NCBI RefSeq assembly: GCF_011764485.1
Contig: NZ_AP022848.1
Location: 1,578,001-1,642,000 of the forward strand
Reading direction: 5' to 3'
DNA: 64,000 nt
Origin: Bosea sp. ANAM02
GTDB taxonomy: Bacteria; Pseudomonadota; Alphaproteobacteria; Rhizobiales; Beijerinckiaceae
Part shown: positions 26,685 through 38,556 of the stretch, piece after piece
Layout: every line of letters starts with the position of its first letter
Position numbering within the stretch: position 1 is the first letter of the stretch
Position numbers and translations under genes: made by a program
Notes under the pieces: generated by a model
Databases searched by the model: none
Told to the model about the DNA's origin: nothing
What the model saw: only the letters and a program-made list of their open reading frames with translations

Positions 26685-27911
26685 TTACTCTTCCAGCGAA
26701 TTGAGGACAGCCTTTGCCGCGGCAAGGCCAGTTTGAAGAGCACCATGCGCGGTCGAGAAATCCTGTATCGAGCAGGCCTCGCCAGCGAAAAAGAGCCGGC
26801 CGTCGACAGCCCGGGTAAGCACCGCCCGCGCCTCCGCATGGCCCGGCAGCGCATGGCTGTAGGATCCTCGGACAAAAGAGGCTCGGCCCCAACGCGATTG
26901 CGCGATCGGCTCCAACCGGCGCGTGATCCCGGAGCCGAACAGCCGGGCCAGTTCGTCCTTCGCAAATTCGGTGAAGGCGTCTCCGTCGGCTTCCAACTCG
27001 CGCGCGGCCTCGCCGCCGACGAAGCACTCGATCAGGGGCCGGCCGAAAGGCCGCAGATGATAGGTCGCCGTTCGTTTCGAGGCAGGATTGCCCAGCACCT
27101 GCGTATCAGGCTCGAAGCCGTCGCAATCGGACAGCTTGAAGATGATCTTGTCCGCCAGCCCTAGCGGCAGCGCGGCGGCCGCGTGGATATGGTCCGCGGT
27201 ACGCGGCGGCAGGCGGATCGCGCCCGAGGCCAGCACATCGGTCGGGACCGTGACAATGACGCGCTTTGCCTCGATCCCGCCGCCCGCGCTGGTCAGCCGC
27301 AAACCGTGCCCCGATGCGTCGATGCCGGTGATCGCCGTATTCAACGCGACCGGCACGTCCTTCGCCGCTGCGGCAACAAGGCTGCCATAGCCCTCGCTCA
27401 CGCGCCAGTTCACCCCGGTCTCGGCATCGGCATAGGCGAGATAGTCGCGGATCGAGAGCTGCTCCAGCTCCGTGCCGTTGATATAGGTGCTGAGCGCTTC
27501 CAGATAAGGCGTCCAGCGATCCCCGGGGTCGAGCAGGTCGGAGGCGCGGTCGCTTGCGGAAGGCGCCTCGCGCAGGCGTTGCTCGAAGCGGGCGAAGGCC
27601 GTGCGGGCCGCCTGCTGATCGCCAGCAGGGAAACCGAGATCGCGGAACTGGACGCCCCATGGCGGCGCCGTGCGGTCGATATGGAAGCCGAGCTGCGGTG
27701 CAAGCGCGGCCCAGCCGTTGCGATCCGCCGAATGGAGCCAGCCGCAGCCGAGGTCGAAATGCAGGCCGTCGTGGAAAGCTGTCTGCGCCCGCCCGCCGAT
27801 CCTGTCCGTCGCTTCGATCAAAAGCACGTCGAGCCCGGACGCGGCGAGGTACCGGCCGGCCGCGACGCCGGCCGCTCCGGCTCCAACGATCGCGACATCG
27901 AGCGGCCTCAC
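26685..27911 (-). CDS. FAD-dependent amine oxidase
   Basis: A 408-aa flavoprotein of the monoamine-oxidase fold. N-terminal FAD motif DVAIVGAGAAGVAAGRYLA then LLIEATDRIGGRAQT; the C-terminal FAD site is RLFFAGEACSIQDFSTAHGA. Probable role: oxidative deamination of an amine in the cytoplasm. The GTG at 27911 is chosen because it overlaps the antiporter stop as GTGA and has GGGAGGG upstream; an upstream start at 27950 lies within the antiporter gene. Translational coupling to the antiporter is likely. Confidence 0.87.
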   Translation of the reverse strand: MRPLDVAIVGAGAAGVAAGRYLAASGLDVLLIEATDRIGGRAQTAFHDGLHFDLGCGWLHSADRNGWAALAPQLGFHIDRTAPPWGVQFRDLGFPAGDQQAARTAFARFEQRLREAPSASDRASDLLDPGDRWTPYLEALSTYINGTELEQLSIRDYLAYADAETGVNWRVSEGYGSLVAAAAKDVPVALNTAITGIDASGHGLRLTSAGGGIEAKRVIVTVPTDVLASGAIRLPPRTADHIHAAAALPLGLADKIIFKLSDCDGFEPDTQVLGNPASKRTATYHLRPFGRPLIECFVGGEAARELEADGDAFTEFAKDELARLFGSGITRRLEPIAQSRWGRASFVRGSYSHALPGHAEARAVLTRAVDGRLFFAGEACSIQDFSTAHGALQTGLAAAKAVLNSLEE

Positions 27912-29473
27912 GCGCTGCCCTCCCGCGGGGCGGCGCCGAGTTCCAGCCAATCGAGCTCCTCCTCGAGCCGATGGAAGGCGTCGTCGCCGATGTTCCCGCT
28001 GCCTCGCAGGTCGAGTGCGGTCTTTCGCGCGACCGCGAGCGCTGTCCGCCGTAGGGCGTTATGGTCCGTGTCGAGCTGCGCAGCACGCCCGGTCTGCTCC
28101 AGCATATCGCGATATTCCTGCCGGATCGCCGCCGCAGCCGAGGCCCCCGCCCCTTCCAGCGAGCCGATCGCGGCCTCCAGCGCCGCCCTTCGCGCGAAGG
28201 CGAACTCGCGATCGACAGGGTTATCGTCGCTGATCGCGAGATGACGCAGCAGCGGCGCCAGCGTCAGCCCCTGGATCAGCAAGGTGCCGACCACGACCGT
28301 GAAGGCACAGAGCAGGATCAGGTCGCGATAGGGGAAACCGGCGGGAAGAGCGAAGGCGGCCGCGAGGGTCACGATGCCACGCATGCCGCACCAGCCGACG
28401 ACGACGCTGCCCTTGGCGTTCTCAAGCGAGGCGGCTTTCGCGCCGGGGCCGGAAGGCCGGCCGGAGAACACGGAAGCGAGGCCCCTATAGGTCGCGATCC
28501 AGGTCAGCCGCACGAGAATGACCGTCGCGAGGACGGCCAGCGCGATCCAGGGGTAATTGACCTGCTGCGCAGCATCCAACCCTTCCAGGATCGGCCGCAA
28601 CTGCAACCCGACCAGAACGAAGGCGAGCACCTGGAGCACGAAGACGGTGGTTTCCCAGACGGCATAGGAGGGTATGCGCAGCCGCGCGCTGGTCACGGCC
28701 GGGGCCGTGCGCGCAAGCGTGATGCCATAGACGACGACGGTGATGATCCCCGACAGATGCAGCCTTTCCGCCAGGATCCAGACACCGAAGGTCGTGATGA
28801 ACTGCACGATGATGGCGCTGGGCGGGTCCTTGAACAGCGCTAGCTGGCGGACGGTGGCCCAGCCCAGGAGCGCGCCGAGAACGATGCTGCCGAAAGTGAC
28901 CAGCGCGAAGGCCGGCAGTGCACTCGTCAGGCTGAAGCTGCCGGCCGCGACCGCCCCGACCGCCAGGCGGTAGATCAACAGCGCGGTCGCATCGTTTAGC
29001 AGGCTCTCGCCTTCCAGGATGACGACGACGCGGTGGGGTGGCCGCACCCTGCGCAGGATTGCCGTGGCCGCGACTGCATCGGGCGGCGCGACGATCGCCC
29101 CAAGCGCAATCGCCGCAGCCCAGGACATATCAGGCACGAACCATCGCGCCGCAATGGCGACGGCAGCCGTCGTGAGGCCGATGGCGATGAAGACTAGGCT
29201 GGAGACTGGCAGCCAACTTCGGCGCAGGTCCCGCGGCGAGCTGTCGAAGGCCGCGTCAAGCAGGATTGGCGCGACGAACAAGGCAAGGACCAACTCCGGG
29301 TCTAACGCGATGCGAGGCGCATTGGGAACCAGGGCCAAAGCCGTACCGCCGATGGCGAGAACAACCGGATAAGGGATGCCGGCTCGTCGTGACCACGCCG
29401 CGAGGATCACCGCCCCAAACATGATGGCGAGGATCGACTCGAACAATACAATAGGCATGGTTCTATCGTTCAT
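27908..29473 (-). CDS. Na+/H+ antiporter, CPA1 (NhaP) family
   Basis: A 521-aa inner-membrane cation/proton antiporter with about 12 helices. The ion-binding segment shows ALGAIVAPPDAVAATAI and VVVILEGESLLNDATALLIY, with the conserved Asp residues of CPA1 exchangers; GWCGMRGIVTLAAAFALP is another family signature. A ~90-residue cytoplasmic helical tail follows. ATG 29473 chosen; TTG 29479 and ATG 29458 are alternatives. It overlaps the amine oxidase gene by 4 bases. Confidence 0.9.
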   Translation of the reverse strand: MNDRTMPIVLFESILAIMFGAVILAAWSRRAGIPYPVVLAIGGTALALVPNAPRIALDPELVLALFVAPILLDAAFDSSPRDLRRSWLPVSSLVFIAIGLTTAAVAIAARWFVPDMSWAAAIALGAIVAPPDAVAATAILRRVRPPHRVVVILEGESLLNDATALLIYRLAVGAVAAGSFSLTSALPAFALVTFGSIVLGALLGWATVRQLALFKDPPSAIIVQFITTFGVWILAERLHLSGIITVVVYGITLARTAPAVTSARLRIPSYAVWETTVFVLQVLAFVLVGLQLRPILEGLDAAQQVNYPWIALAVLATVILVRLTWIATYRGLASVFSGRPSGPGAKAASLENAKGSVVVGWCGMRGIVTLAAAFALPAGFPYRDLILLCAFTVVVGTLLIQGLTLAPLLRHLAISDDNPVDREFAFARRAALEAAIGSLEGAGASAAAAIRQEYRDMLEQTGRAAQLDTDHNALRRTALAVARKTALDLRGSGNIGDDAFHRLEEELDWLELGAAPREGSA

Positions 29474-29527
29474 TGCCAAGCTGTCGATGAATCGGTCGCT
29501 CGTTCAACGGAGCTCGCACTGCTCGAC

Positions 29528-30175
29528 TTACGAGCCTTTTTCCGAAGCTATGCCGAAGGGGTCATCGTCAGGGTCATCTCTCCAGACGTACTCCGCCCGC
29601 CGGGCTGTCTCTTGGGCCGTAGGTCGGTCATAGAGATGCGCCACTAACGCGAGCGCCATGTCGGTGCCTGCCGAAACGCCCGATGAGGTCCAAAACCTGC
29701 CGTCGACCACCCAGCGCGCCCGGCGCAGCCAGTCAACCTCGGACGACTGCTTCGCGACCCAATCGAAGGCAATCTTATTGGTGGTCGCTCGCTTGCCGTC
29801 CAGGATTCCTGCTTTCGCGAGTAAAGCGGCGCCCGTGCAGACAGATGCGATCCAGGCGGCACCCTCTGATTGCAGGCGCAAGAAATCGAGCATGGCCGGG
29901 TTGTCGATCTCTCGGCGCGTACCTTGCCCGCCCGGCACGAGCAAGCCATCGAGTTTTGGTGCCGTAGCGAAGCTGTGATGGACGCCGGCCGACAAGCCCT
30001 GGGATGACGTGACGCTTGCTCCGCTCTCCGAGAGTGCCACGAGTTGGTAGTCCGGAAGGCGGCCGAGCATCTGCACAGGGCCGAAGACGTCGAGTGTCTC
30101 GAACTGCTTGAACAGCACGATGCCGATTTTGCGCGCCTTGGGCGGAGCCGTCGTCGTCATATCGGGCTTGGTCAT
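29528..30175 (-). CDS. DJ-1/PfpI family protein (isonitrile hydratase-like)
   Basis: A 215-aa class I glutamine-amidotransferase-like protein. Motifs: IGIVLFKQFETLDVFGPVQM with the conserved acidic residue, LLVPGGQGTR, and the nucleophile elbow ASVCTGAALLAKAGILDG with the reactive Cys. ATTNKIAFDW resembles the ATTHW motif of isonitrile hydratases and AraC-linked members. ATG 30175 has GGAGG six bases upstream. It lies 72 bp after paoC on the same strand. Confidence 0.85.
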   Translation of the reverse strand: MTKPDMTTTAPPKARKIGIVLFKQFETLDVFGPVQMLGRLPDYQLVALSESGASVTSSQGLSAGVHHSFATAPKLDGLLVPGGQGTRREIDNPAMLDFLRLQSEGAAWIASVCTGAALLAKAGILDGKRATTNKIAFDWVAKQSSEVDWLRRARWVVDGRFWTSSGVSAGTDMALALVAHLYDRPTAQETARRAEYVWRDDPDDDPFGIASEKGS

Positions 30176-30247
30176 GTCGCCTCCGTGGTGACCCACCCTG
30201 TCACATGCGACCCGCATCCGACAGGGTGGCGATGCTCATTCCGCTCG

Positions 30248-32479
30248 TCACTCGGCGATTGGCGGAAGACCGGACAGGAGCTTGTCCAGCGTGATCGGAA
30301 ACTGCCGCACCCGCACGCCGGTGGCGTTGTAGACGGCGTTGGCGACTGCAGCGCCGGCCCCACACACCCCGAGCTCCCCGACCCCTTTGGCGTGCAGCGG
30401 ATTGGCCACCAGGTCGCGTTCTTCCAGGAACTGGATGTCGATGGGCGGGATGTCGGCATGGGCCGGCACGTGATACTCGCCGAGATCGCGATTGACGATC
30501 TTCCCGGTTCGCGGATCGTGGACCAGTTCCTCGGTCAGCGCGCCCCCGATGCCGAACACCACGCCGCCGATCGCCTGCGATATCGCGGTTTGGAGATTGA
30601 GGATGCGACCTGCTGCGAAGACGCTCGTCCAGCGCGAAACACGCACCTCGCCCGTAATCGCGTGCACTCGCACCTCACAGAAATGCGCGCCATACGATGT
30701 CTGGTTGAAGCGCTGGTTGCTCTCGCCGGGCTCGGTCGCTCCTTCGACCGAAAGCCCATTGCCGACGAGTTCCGTGATTGGGCAGCTGATGCCGGGAGCC
30801 GTGAGGATGCCATCGGCGAGTGTGACGGCATCCACAGACGCGCCGGCGGCTGCCGCGAGGTGGGCGCGCAGCTCGGCGCAAGCCGCATAAAGGGCAGAGC
30901 CGCTGGTCGTCGCGCCCCAGCTGCCGCCCGATCCGGCACTGCGAGGATCGTCGGTGTCCCCCAGACGAACCTCGACCTGCTCCAGCGGCACGCCCAGCAG
31001 GTCCGCCGCGATCTGCGCGAGGATGGTGTAGGTGCCGGTGCCGATATCGGTCATCTCGGTTTCGACCACGACCCGACCGTCGCCCTGGATCGTCGCGCGA
31101 ACGCGGCTCGGGCCGAACAGATTGCCGCGTGCCGCTGCCGCGACGCCGTGGCCGACGAGCCAATCCCCGTCGCGCATGTGGCCGGGGCGGGTGTTGCGCC
31201 TGTTCCAACCGAACCGCGCCGCACCCTGGCTAAAACAGTCGACGAGCGCACGGCTCGAAAACGGCACATCCATCTCGGGATGGCTCTCGGGCTCGTTGCG
31301 CAGCCGCAGCTCGATGGGGTCGAGCCCCAGCTTCTCGGCAAGTTCGTCCATCGCACATTCGAGCGTCAGCAGTCCGACAGCCTCGCCCGGTGCCCGCATC
31401 GACACGGCGAGCTGCTTGTTGGTACGGACGACCTTGTGATCGACCACCCGGTTCTCGCCCGCATAAAGCAGATGCGTGGCGAGGCCCGCCGGCTCGAAGA
31501 AGACCTCGCCTTCAAGCTGGTCGGTGATGGTCTCATGCTGCACGAGGGTAAGCCGCCCGTCGCGCTTCGCGCCGAGGCGGACGCGCTGATGGGTCATCGG
31601 GCGTCGCCCGGTGGTCTCGAAGACCTGCTGGCGGGTCATCACGACCTTGACCGGGCGGCCGAGCTGCTGCGCGGCGATGGCCGCCGCCACCGCTTCCGGC
31701 ATGACCCCGAGCTTGCCGCCGAAGCCGCCGCCGACGAAAGGCGACAGCACCCTGACCTGCGAGGGCGCAAGCCCCATCACCGTCGCAAGCTGATCGCGCG
31801 TGACGACCGGTGACTGATAGGAGCCGTGGAGCGTCAGCCGCCCCTCCTTCCAGATCGCGACGGAGGCGTGGGGCTCCATCGCCGCATGGTTCTGGCTCGG
31901 CGTCTCCCAGACCGTGTCGATCAAGTCCTCGGCTTCGCCGGCCGCCCGCTCCACATCGCCCTGCTCGGTATGGATCAGGAACAGGCCGAAGATGTCGTCC
32001 GTCGGAGGCATGGCGCTGTCGCGGGCTGCCATCATGTCGAAGACGCCAGGCCTGGATTCGAACGAGATGCGCACGCATAGCGACGCGGCACGCGCTCGTT
32101 CCAGACTGTCGGCCACGACGAGGCCGATCGGCTGGCCGAAATAGGCCACCTCGTCGACGCCCTGCACGGGCGCGGCGTCGCCACCGAAATCGCCGGCATT
32201 GCGGATCATCCGCTCGTCGCGGATCACCGCGAGAACCCCCGGCATAGCAAGCGCCGCGGTCGCATCGACCGCGGTGATGCGTGCGCACCCGACCGGCGCA
32301 CGCAGCAGCACACCATGCACGACTTCGTCCGGGAAATGCTCGGCAGCATAGCGTGCAGCCCCCGACACCTTCCGAGGCCCGTCGATCCTCGCGATCTCCC
32401 TGCCGATCGTGGGTGCGGCAGCCCGGTCGAGCAGGCTCTTCTCGAAGGGCGAGTCCATCTTCACGCTCGCATCCGTCAT
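30248..32479 (-). CDS. paoC: Aldehyde oxidoreductase, molybdenum-cofactor subunit PaoC-like
   Basis: A 743-aa xanthine-oxidase-family large subunit that binds the molybdenum cytosine dinucleotide cofactor and oxidises aldehydes. Motifs: [52 protein letters not shown], and the C-terminal [20 protein letters not shown] with the catalytic Glu. ATG 32479 overlaps the paoB stop as ATGA. The order paoA-paoB-paoC matches the E. coli periplasmic aldehyde oxidase operon, though the small subunit here lacks an export signal. Confidence 0.92.
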   Translation of the reverse strand: MTDASVKMDSPFEKSLLDRAAAPTIGREIARIDGPRKVSGAARYAAEHFPDEVVHGVLLRAPVGCARITAVDATAALAMPGVLAVIRDERMIRNAGDFGGDAAPVQGVDEVAYFGQPIGLVVADSLERARAASLCVRISFESRPGVFDMMAARDSAMPPTDDIFGLFLIHTEQGDVERAAGEAEDLIDTVWETPSQNHAAMEPHASVAIWKEGRLTLHGSYQSPVVTRDQLATVMGLAPSQVRVLSPFVGGGFGGKLGVMPEAVAAAIAAQQLGRPVKVVMTRQQVFETTGRRPMTHQRVRLGAKRDGRLTLVQHETITDQLEGEVFFEPAGLATHLLYAGENRVVDHKVVRTNKQLAVSMRAPGEAVGLLTLECAMDELAEKLGLDPIELRLRNEPESHPEMDVPFSSRALVDCFSQGAARFGWNRRNTRPGHMRDGDWLVGHGVAAAARGNLFGPSRVRATIQGDGRVVVETEMTDIGTGTYTILAQIAADLLGVPLEQVEVRLGDTDDPRSAGSGGSWGATTSGSALYAACAELRAHLAAAAGASVDAVTLADGILTAPGISCPITELVGNGLSVEGATEPGESNQRFNQTSYGAHFCEVRVHAITGEVRVSRWTSVFAAGRILNLQTAISQAIGGVVFGIGGALTEELVHDPRTGKIVNRDLGEYHVPAHADIPPIDIQFLEERDLVANPLHAKGVGELGVCGAGAAVANAVYNATGVRVRQFPITLDKLLSGLPPIAE

Positions 32480-33465
32480 GACTCGCCTCCGGTCAGCTTG
32501 GTAAGGCAGGAAACCAGCGTTTGTCGCAGCAAGGGAATCTTGAAGTCGTTGCCGCCATGGCCGGTCGCTTCGGCGAGCACGGCATCCGCGCAACGTTCAA
32601 ACACCGCGACTGATGGCGCCCGACCGATCAGCAGCGCCTCGGCATCGCGATTGCGCCACGGCATGGTGCCGACGCCGCCGAAGGCGAGCGCGGCCTCGGT
32701 GATCCGTCCTTCCTGCACGGAGACGACGGCAGCCACCGAAACGAGCGCAAAGGCATAGGACGCGCGGTCTCTCACCTTGCGGTAGCTTTGCCGACCGGGA
32801 GTGGGAGGCGGCAGCACCACCGCGGTGATCAATTCGTCCGGCGCAAGACGATGGTCGATATGCGGTGTCTCGCCCGGCAGCCGGTAGAGTGCTTCAAGCG
32901 TGTGCGAGCTCGTTTGGCCATCCGGCAACCTCGTCTCGAGGCTGGCATCGAGGACCCTCATGGCGACCGCCATGTCGGAGGGATGGGAGGCGATGCAATG
33001 CGACGAGGTGCCCAGAATCGCCATGATGCGGTTGAAACCGCCGATCGCGCTGCATCCCGCACCGGGCTCGCGTTTGTTGCAGGGGGAGGCCGGGTCGTAG
33101 AAGAAGTAGCACCGCGTCCGCTGGAGCAGGTTGCCCCCGGTCGTCGCCTTGTTGCGCAACTGCCCCGATGCACCCGCCAGGATCGCCTGGGAGAGAACCG
33201 GATAACGCTGCCGCACCAGCGGATGTGCCGCGAGCACGGCATTCGTGACCAGCGCGCCGATCCGCAGCCCGCCCTCGGGTGTCTCCGTCACCTCTCGCAG
33301 ATCCAGACCCCCGATATCGACGAGGTGCCGCGGCCGCTCGATGCCGAGTTTCATCAGATCCAGCAGGTTGGTGCCGCCGGCGATAAAGCGCGCTCCTGGC
33401 CGCTCGGTCGCAGCGTGAAGTGCCGCCGTCTCGTCGGAGGGACGGATATAATCGAAGGCGATCAC
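32476..33465 (-). CDS. paoB: Aldehyde oxidoreductase, FAD subunit PaoB-like
   Basis: A 329-aa FAD-binding subunit. The FAD motif is [17 protein letters not shown] and the second site is [20 protein letters not shown] Cys-rich insertion ([20 protein letters not shown]) matches the extra 4Fe-4S cluster known for PaoB-type subunits and absent from ordinary xanthine dehydrogenase FAD subunits. It overlaps both neighbours by 4 bases (ATGA). Confidence 0.92.
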   Translation of the reverse strand: MIAFDYIRPSDETAALHAATERPGARFIAGGTNLLDLMKLGIERPRHLVDIGGLDLREVTETPEGGLRIGALVTNAVLAAHPLVRQRYPVLSQAILAGASGQLRNKATTGGNLLQRTRCYFFYDPASPCNKREPGAGCSAIGGFNRIMAILGTSSHCIASHPSDMAVAMRVLDASLETRLPDGQTSSHTLEALYRLPGETPHIDHRLAPDELITAVVLPPPTPGRQSYRKVRDRASYAFALVSVAAVVSVQEGRITEAALAFGGVGTMPWRNRDAEALLIGRAPSVAVFERCADAVLAEATGHGGNDFKIPLLRQTLVSCLTKLTGGES

Positions 33466-34004
33466 GTGTCCGCTCCTTCATGTGTGGCGTAATGCTCGAT
33501 CGCTTCGACGATGCGCGGGTAGGCGGCACAGCGGCAGAGATTGCCACTCATCCGCTCGCGGATCTCGGCGGCGCCGATCGCGGATGCAACCTCGGCACGA
33601 TCCCCAAGATGGCTCGGCCACCCTTCACGCCACTCTTCCAGCATCCCGATGGCGGAGCAGATCTGGCCCGAGGTGCAATAGCCACACTGGAAGCCGTCCT
33701 TCGCCACGAAGGCCGCCTGAAGCGGATGGAGGTTTTCGGGCGTCCCCAGCCCCTCGATCGTCGTGATCTCGTCGGCCTGGTGCATGACGGCGAGCGACAG
33801 GCAGCTGTTGATGCGCCGGCCATTCACCAGAACGGTGCAGGCGCCGCACTGGCCGTGGTCGCAGCCCTTCTTCGTGCCCGTGAGTTGCAGATGCTCGCGC
33901 AGCGCGTCGAGCAACGTCACGCGCGCATCGAGTTCTAGATTGTGCCGCGTGCCGTTGACGCTGAGCGTCAGGGCGGCGCCGGAATCCGCTTCGATCCAGG
34001 ACAA
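33462..34004 (-). CDS. paoA: Aldehyde oxidoreductase, 2Fe-2S subunit PaoA-like (cytoplasmic form)
   Basis: A 180-aa electron-transfer subunit. The plant-type 2Fe-2S ligands are in [16 protein letters not shown] with a following C in INSCL; the second cluster is in [12 protein letters not shown] and [16 protein letters not shown]. Start is a TTG at 34004 with GGAGG eight bases upstream. There is no Tat signal, unlike E. coli PaoA, so this complex probably stays in the cytoplasm. First gene of paoABC. Confidence 0.92.
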   Translation of the reverse strand: MSWIEADSGAALTLSVNGTRHNLELDARVTLLDALREHLQLTGTKKGCDHGQCGACTVLVNGRRINSCLSLAVMHQADEITTIEGLGTPENLHPLQAAFVAKDGFQCGYCTSGQICSAIGMLEEWREGWPSHLGDRAEVASAIGAAEIRERMSGNLCRCAAYPRIVEAIEHYATHEGADT

Positions 34005-34052
34005 GAGGTGCCTCCTCTGCAGACGATGGAAAAGGGTCTTGCGGGTCGGCGC

Positions 34053-34574
34053 TCAGCGCGCCGGTACGGGCAGCGCCAGCGCCGCCTTGAAGCTCGGAAT
34101 GTCGAGAAAGGCCGTGACCGCGACCACCCGGTCGTCCCTCACGGTCATGATCCAGAGATAGCTGTTTTTGTAAGTCGAGCCGTTGACGAGCTCGGCGCTG
34201 CCGTCCCAGTGGACCAGCACATCCGCGCCATCGGCCCAGATCCTGCGGACGCTGGGCTTCAGCGGCGTCGTCAGCCTCTCGGCGAGCGGGCGGGCCGCGC
34301 CGGCCAGTAGCGCTTCCCGGCTTTGATAGGTCCGCGCGATCTCTGGGTCGGAGCCGATGATCTCCCAACGTGCATCGTCCGTCAGCAGGCTGAAGACGTC
34401 GCCGTCCCCGCCGGCCCAACGCTCGAAGGCTGCTGCGATCACCTTTCGGTTTCTCTCCTCGACCGGCGATGCCGTGCTGCCGGTGCCGTGGGCTCCGCCG
34501 TGCTCGGGCGCGGCAAGCAGCAGTGTGCCGGCAAGAACCATTGCCCTGCGAAAAGCCATCGCTGCCGTCTCCAT
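34053..34574 (-). CDS. Exported SnoaL/NTF2-like protein
   Basis: A 173-aa protein with an N-terminal signal peptide (MAFRRAMVLAGTLLLAAP) and an NTF2-like cone fold: AAAFERWAGGDGDVFSLLT, ARWEIIGSDPEIARTYQSRE and VRRIWADGADVLVHWDGSAE. Likely periplasmic. Start is 34574 or the second ATG at 34559; the long upstream frame overlaps lysR antisense-free sequence but lacks a signal and is rejected. It precedes paoABC by 48 bp on the same strand and may belong to that transcript. Confidence 0.78.
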   Translation of the reverse strand: METAAMAFRRAMVLAGTLLLAAPEHGGAHGTGSTASPVEERNRKVIAAAFERWAGGDGDVFSLLTDDARWEIIGSDPEIARTYQSREALLAGAARPLAERLTTPLKPSVRRIWADGADVLVHWDGSAELVNGSTYKNSYLWIMTVRDDRVVAVTAFLDIPSFKAALALPVPAR

Positions 34575-34663
34575 GGTCGCTGCGGATACGGGCGATAATG
34601 CCTGAGCTATTGCCCAGGTTCGTCTCCTAAACGTCGTGTCAGCGAGGACGCGCGATCGACGTC

Positions 34664-35593
34664 TCAGGCCGAGAGGCGCCCGAAATCCTGCTCGAAAATG
34701 AAGCGCTTGAAGGCCTGGACCGCCGGCGTCGGCCGGGCCGTCCTTGGCGAATAGAGAAAGGCCGGCCAAAGATGATGGTTCCAGTCCGGCAGCACCTCGA
34801 CCAGCCGCCCGGCGCGCAGATGGTCGACGACCAGGAAGTCCAGCATCCGGACAATCCCGACATGGTTGAGCGCAGCCGTCACCAGAAGCGGCGCGTCGTT
34901 GACGACGAGCCCGCAGGCAGGCTCGACCAGCCGGCTCTCGCCGGCATCGTTCCGGAAAAGCCAGCGATAAGGCTTGCCCGTGACATCATCCAGAAGGCGC
35001 ACGCAGTTGTGGCCGTCCGCCACATCGCCGGGCGTCTCGGGGACGCCATGCTCGGCGAGATAGGCAGGGGAGGCACAGGTGACGATGCGGCTCTGCAGGA
35101 CAGCCCGCTTCTCCAGCCCATGGGATTCGGGCTCACCGAAGCGGATGGCCACATCGACGCCTTCGACGAGGAGATTGTCGATCCGGTCCCGGACCAGAAG
35201 GTCGATCCGCAAGCGGGGATGAGCGGCGAGCAGAGCCGGCAAGGCCGGCATCAGCAGAGCCGGTCCGAATGCGGCGTCTGTCGAGACGCGGAGCCGGCCC
35301 CGGATCTCGGCCGGAGAGGTCGGTGCCGCAATAACGCCAAGCCGCTCCAGCAGGGGCGTGACCTCTTCGAGGAAGCCCCGTCCCTGATCGGTCAGCTTGA
35401 GCGCCCGGCTGGTCCGATCGAACAGGCGCATGCCGGTTCGGTCTTCCAGCCGGGCAATCGACTTCCCCACCCCGGAGCGCGACAGCCCCACCTGGTCCGC
35501 CGCACGCGCATAGCTTCCGGTGTTGGCAACCGCCACGAAGACGGTGATGCCGGCAATGATCCTGCCGTCGAACAACATTGGCTTGGCCCCCAA
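34664..35593 (-). CDS. LysR-family transcriptional regulator
   Basis: A 309-aa regulator with the N-terminal winged HTH FVAVANTGSYARAADQVGLS, RSGVGKSIARLEDRTGMRLF, and the periplasmic-binding-like effector domain RGRLRVSTDAAFGPALLMP. Start at 35593, or ATG 35578 (MLFDGR), which matches family length better. It is upstream of the SnoaL-like protein and paoABC on the same strand and may control them. Confidence 0.92.
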   Translation of the reverse strand: MGAKPMLFDGRIIAGITVFVAVANTGSYARAADQVGLSRSGVGKSIARLEDRTGMRLFDRTSRALKLTDQGRGFLEEVTPLLERLGVIAAPTSPAEIRGRLRVSTDAAFGPALLMPALPALLAAHPRLRIDLLVRDRIDNLLVEGVDVAIRFGEPESHGLEKRAVLQSRIVTCASPAYLAEHGVPETPGDVADGHNCVRLLDDVTGKPYRWLFRNDAGESRLVEPACGLVVNDAPLLVTAALNHVGIVRMLDFLVVDHLRAGRLVEVLPDWNHHLWPAFLYSPRTARPTPAVQAFKRFIFEQDFGRLSA

Positions 35594-35701
35594 AGCCTCT
35601 CATTGACGCATGCTGCAGTTTGGAAGTCGAATAAACAGCAGCATTGCCTGCAGGATTGCAATTTCTTGCTGTGCAATGCCGACGCCGAGGCCGGCAGATC
35701 G

Positions 35702-37726
<2,025 letters not shown>

Positions 37727-37767
37727 CCCGGACGACGGCGGGCCGCCCGGCACGACCTATTGGTCCG

Positions 37768-38073
37768 TCAGTCCGGCCGCATCTTCGAGGAGGCATCCTC
37801 ACCCACCACGGTGGCCCACTCGCGGATGCGCCACTCCCGAACAAGGCCGTTGTTGATATAGGGATCGTCCTTCACGAACCGCTCGACAATCTCCGGGCTA
37901 TTTCCCTTGAAGAGAATGACACCCGTATCCAGGGGATCGGTCAGCGCTCCTGCCAACACCAGCTCTCCGCGCGCAGCGGCGGCCCAAGCCTTCTTCAGAT
38001 GGTCGTTCCGAAACTCCGGCCGGCGGGCCTCGTAGCTAACCGAGAATTCAAGGAAGAGAACATAGTGTTTCAC
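37768..38073 (-). CDS. YCII-related protein
   Basis: A 101-aa YciI-like ferredoxin-fold protein. Recognised from MKHYVLFLEF, the central GELVLAGALTDPLDTGVILF and FVKDDPYINNGLVREWRIRE, where the conserved Asp-Pro-Tyr (DPY) lies. Cellular role unclear. It converges with the LysR gene 41 bp away. Confidence 0.88.
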   Translation of the reverse strand: MKHYVLFLEFSVSYEARRPEFRNDHLKKAWAAAARGELVLAGALTDPLDTGVILFKGNSPEIVERFVKDDPYINNGLVREWRIREWATVVGEDASSKMRPD

Positions 38074-38556
38074 GGCCTTGTTGCTCCTTATGCAGTGTCT
38101 AGTCTGAGCGGAGGCATTCAGGACGCGAAAGCGCTTGCCGCCCCGACTGAAAGGGACCTCAGCGCGCCTCTAAATAGCCAAGTTAGATCAGGTTCGTCCG
38201 AAGTCCCGCTGGAAACGCGCGCTGGAATATGACACGGGCCACAACCCCGCGTCAGACGCCGATTTGTCGGTGCAGTGGGGACCATAAAGACGTGGCGACG
38301 GCGCCGAAATCCGTTGATCGGCTCTCATTTGCCGAGCGAAAGTACGCAGCTTTCCAAGCAAGGCTGGCGCTTTGCATCCCCTTAAGGCGTTGAGGTTGTC
38401 GTGTTTTTGACCCCGTTAGGAAACGGTGGACGTGCGCCAACGGACTAAGCCGCTCTCGCGGCAGGGCGCTGCGGCGCGGTCATTGCTGAGATTTCGCCTG
38501 TGAGGCGCTGCATCCGAGGATTTCGGGGTCGTTTCCCCTGATCCCTGGAGGCCTCC
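38074..38556. other. No recognisable gene; left flank of the IS91-type module
   Basis: About 480 bp without a convincing frame. The left end of the IS91-type element should lie here, perhaps near 38400-38460 where GC-rich imperfect palindromes occur, but no conserved end could be fixed. Confidence 0.35.

Noticed and set aside
30044..31813. A 589-codon plus-strand frame
   Set aside because: Antisense to paoC and the DJ-1/PfpI gene, both well supported.
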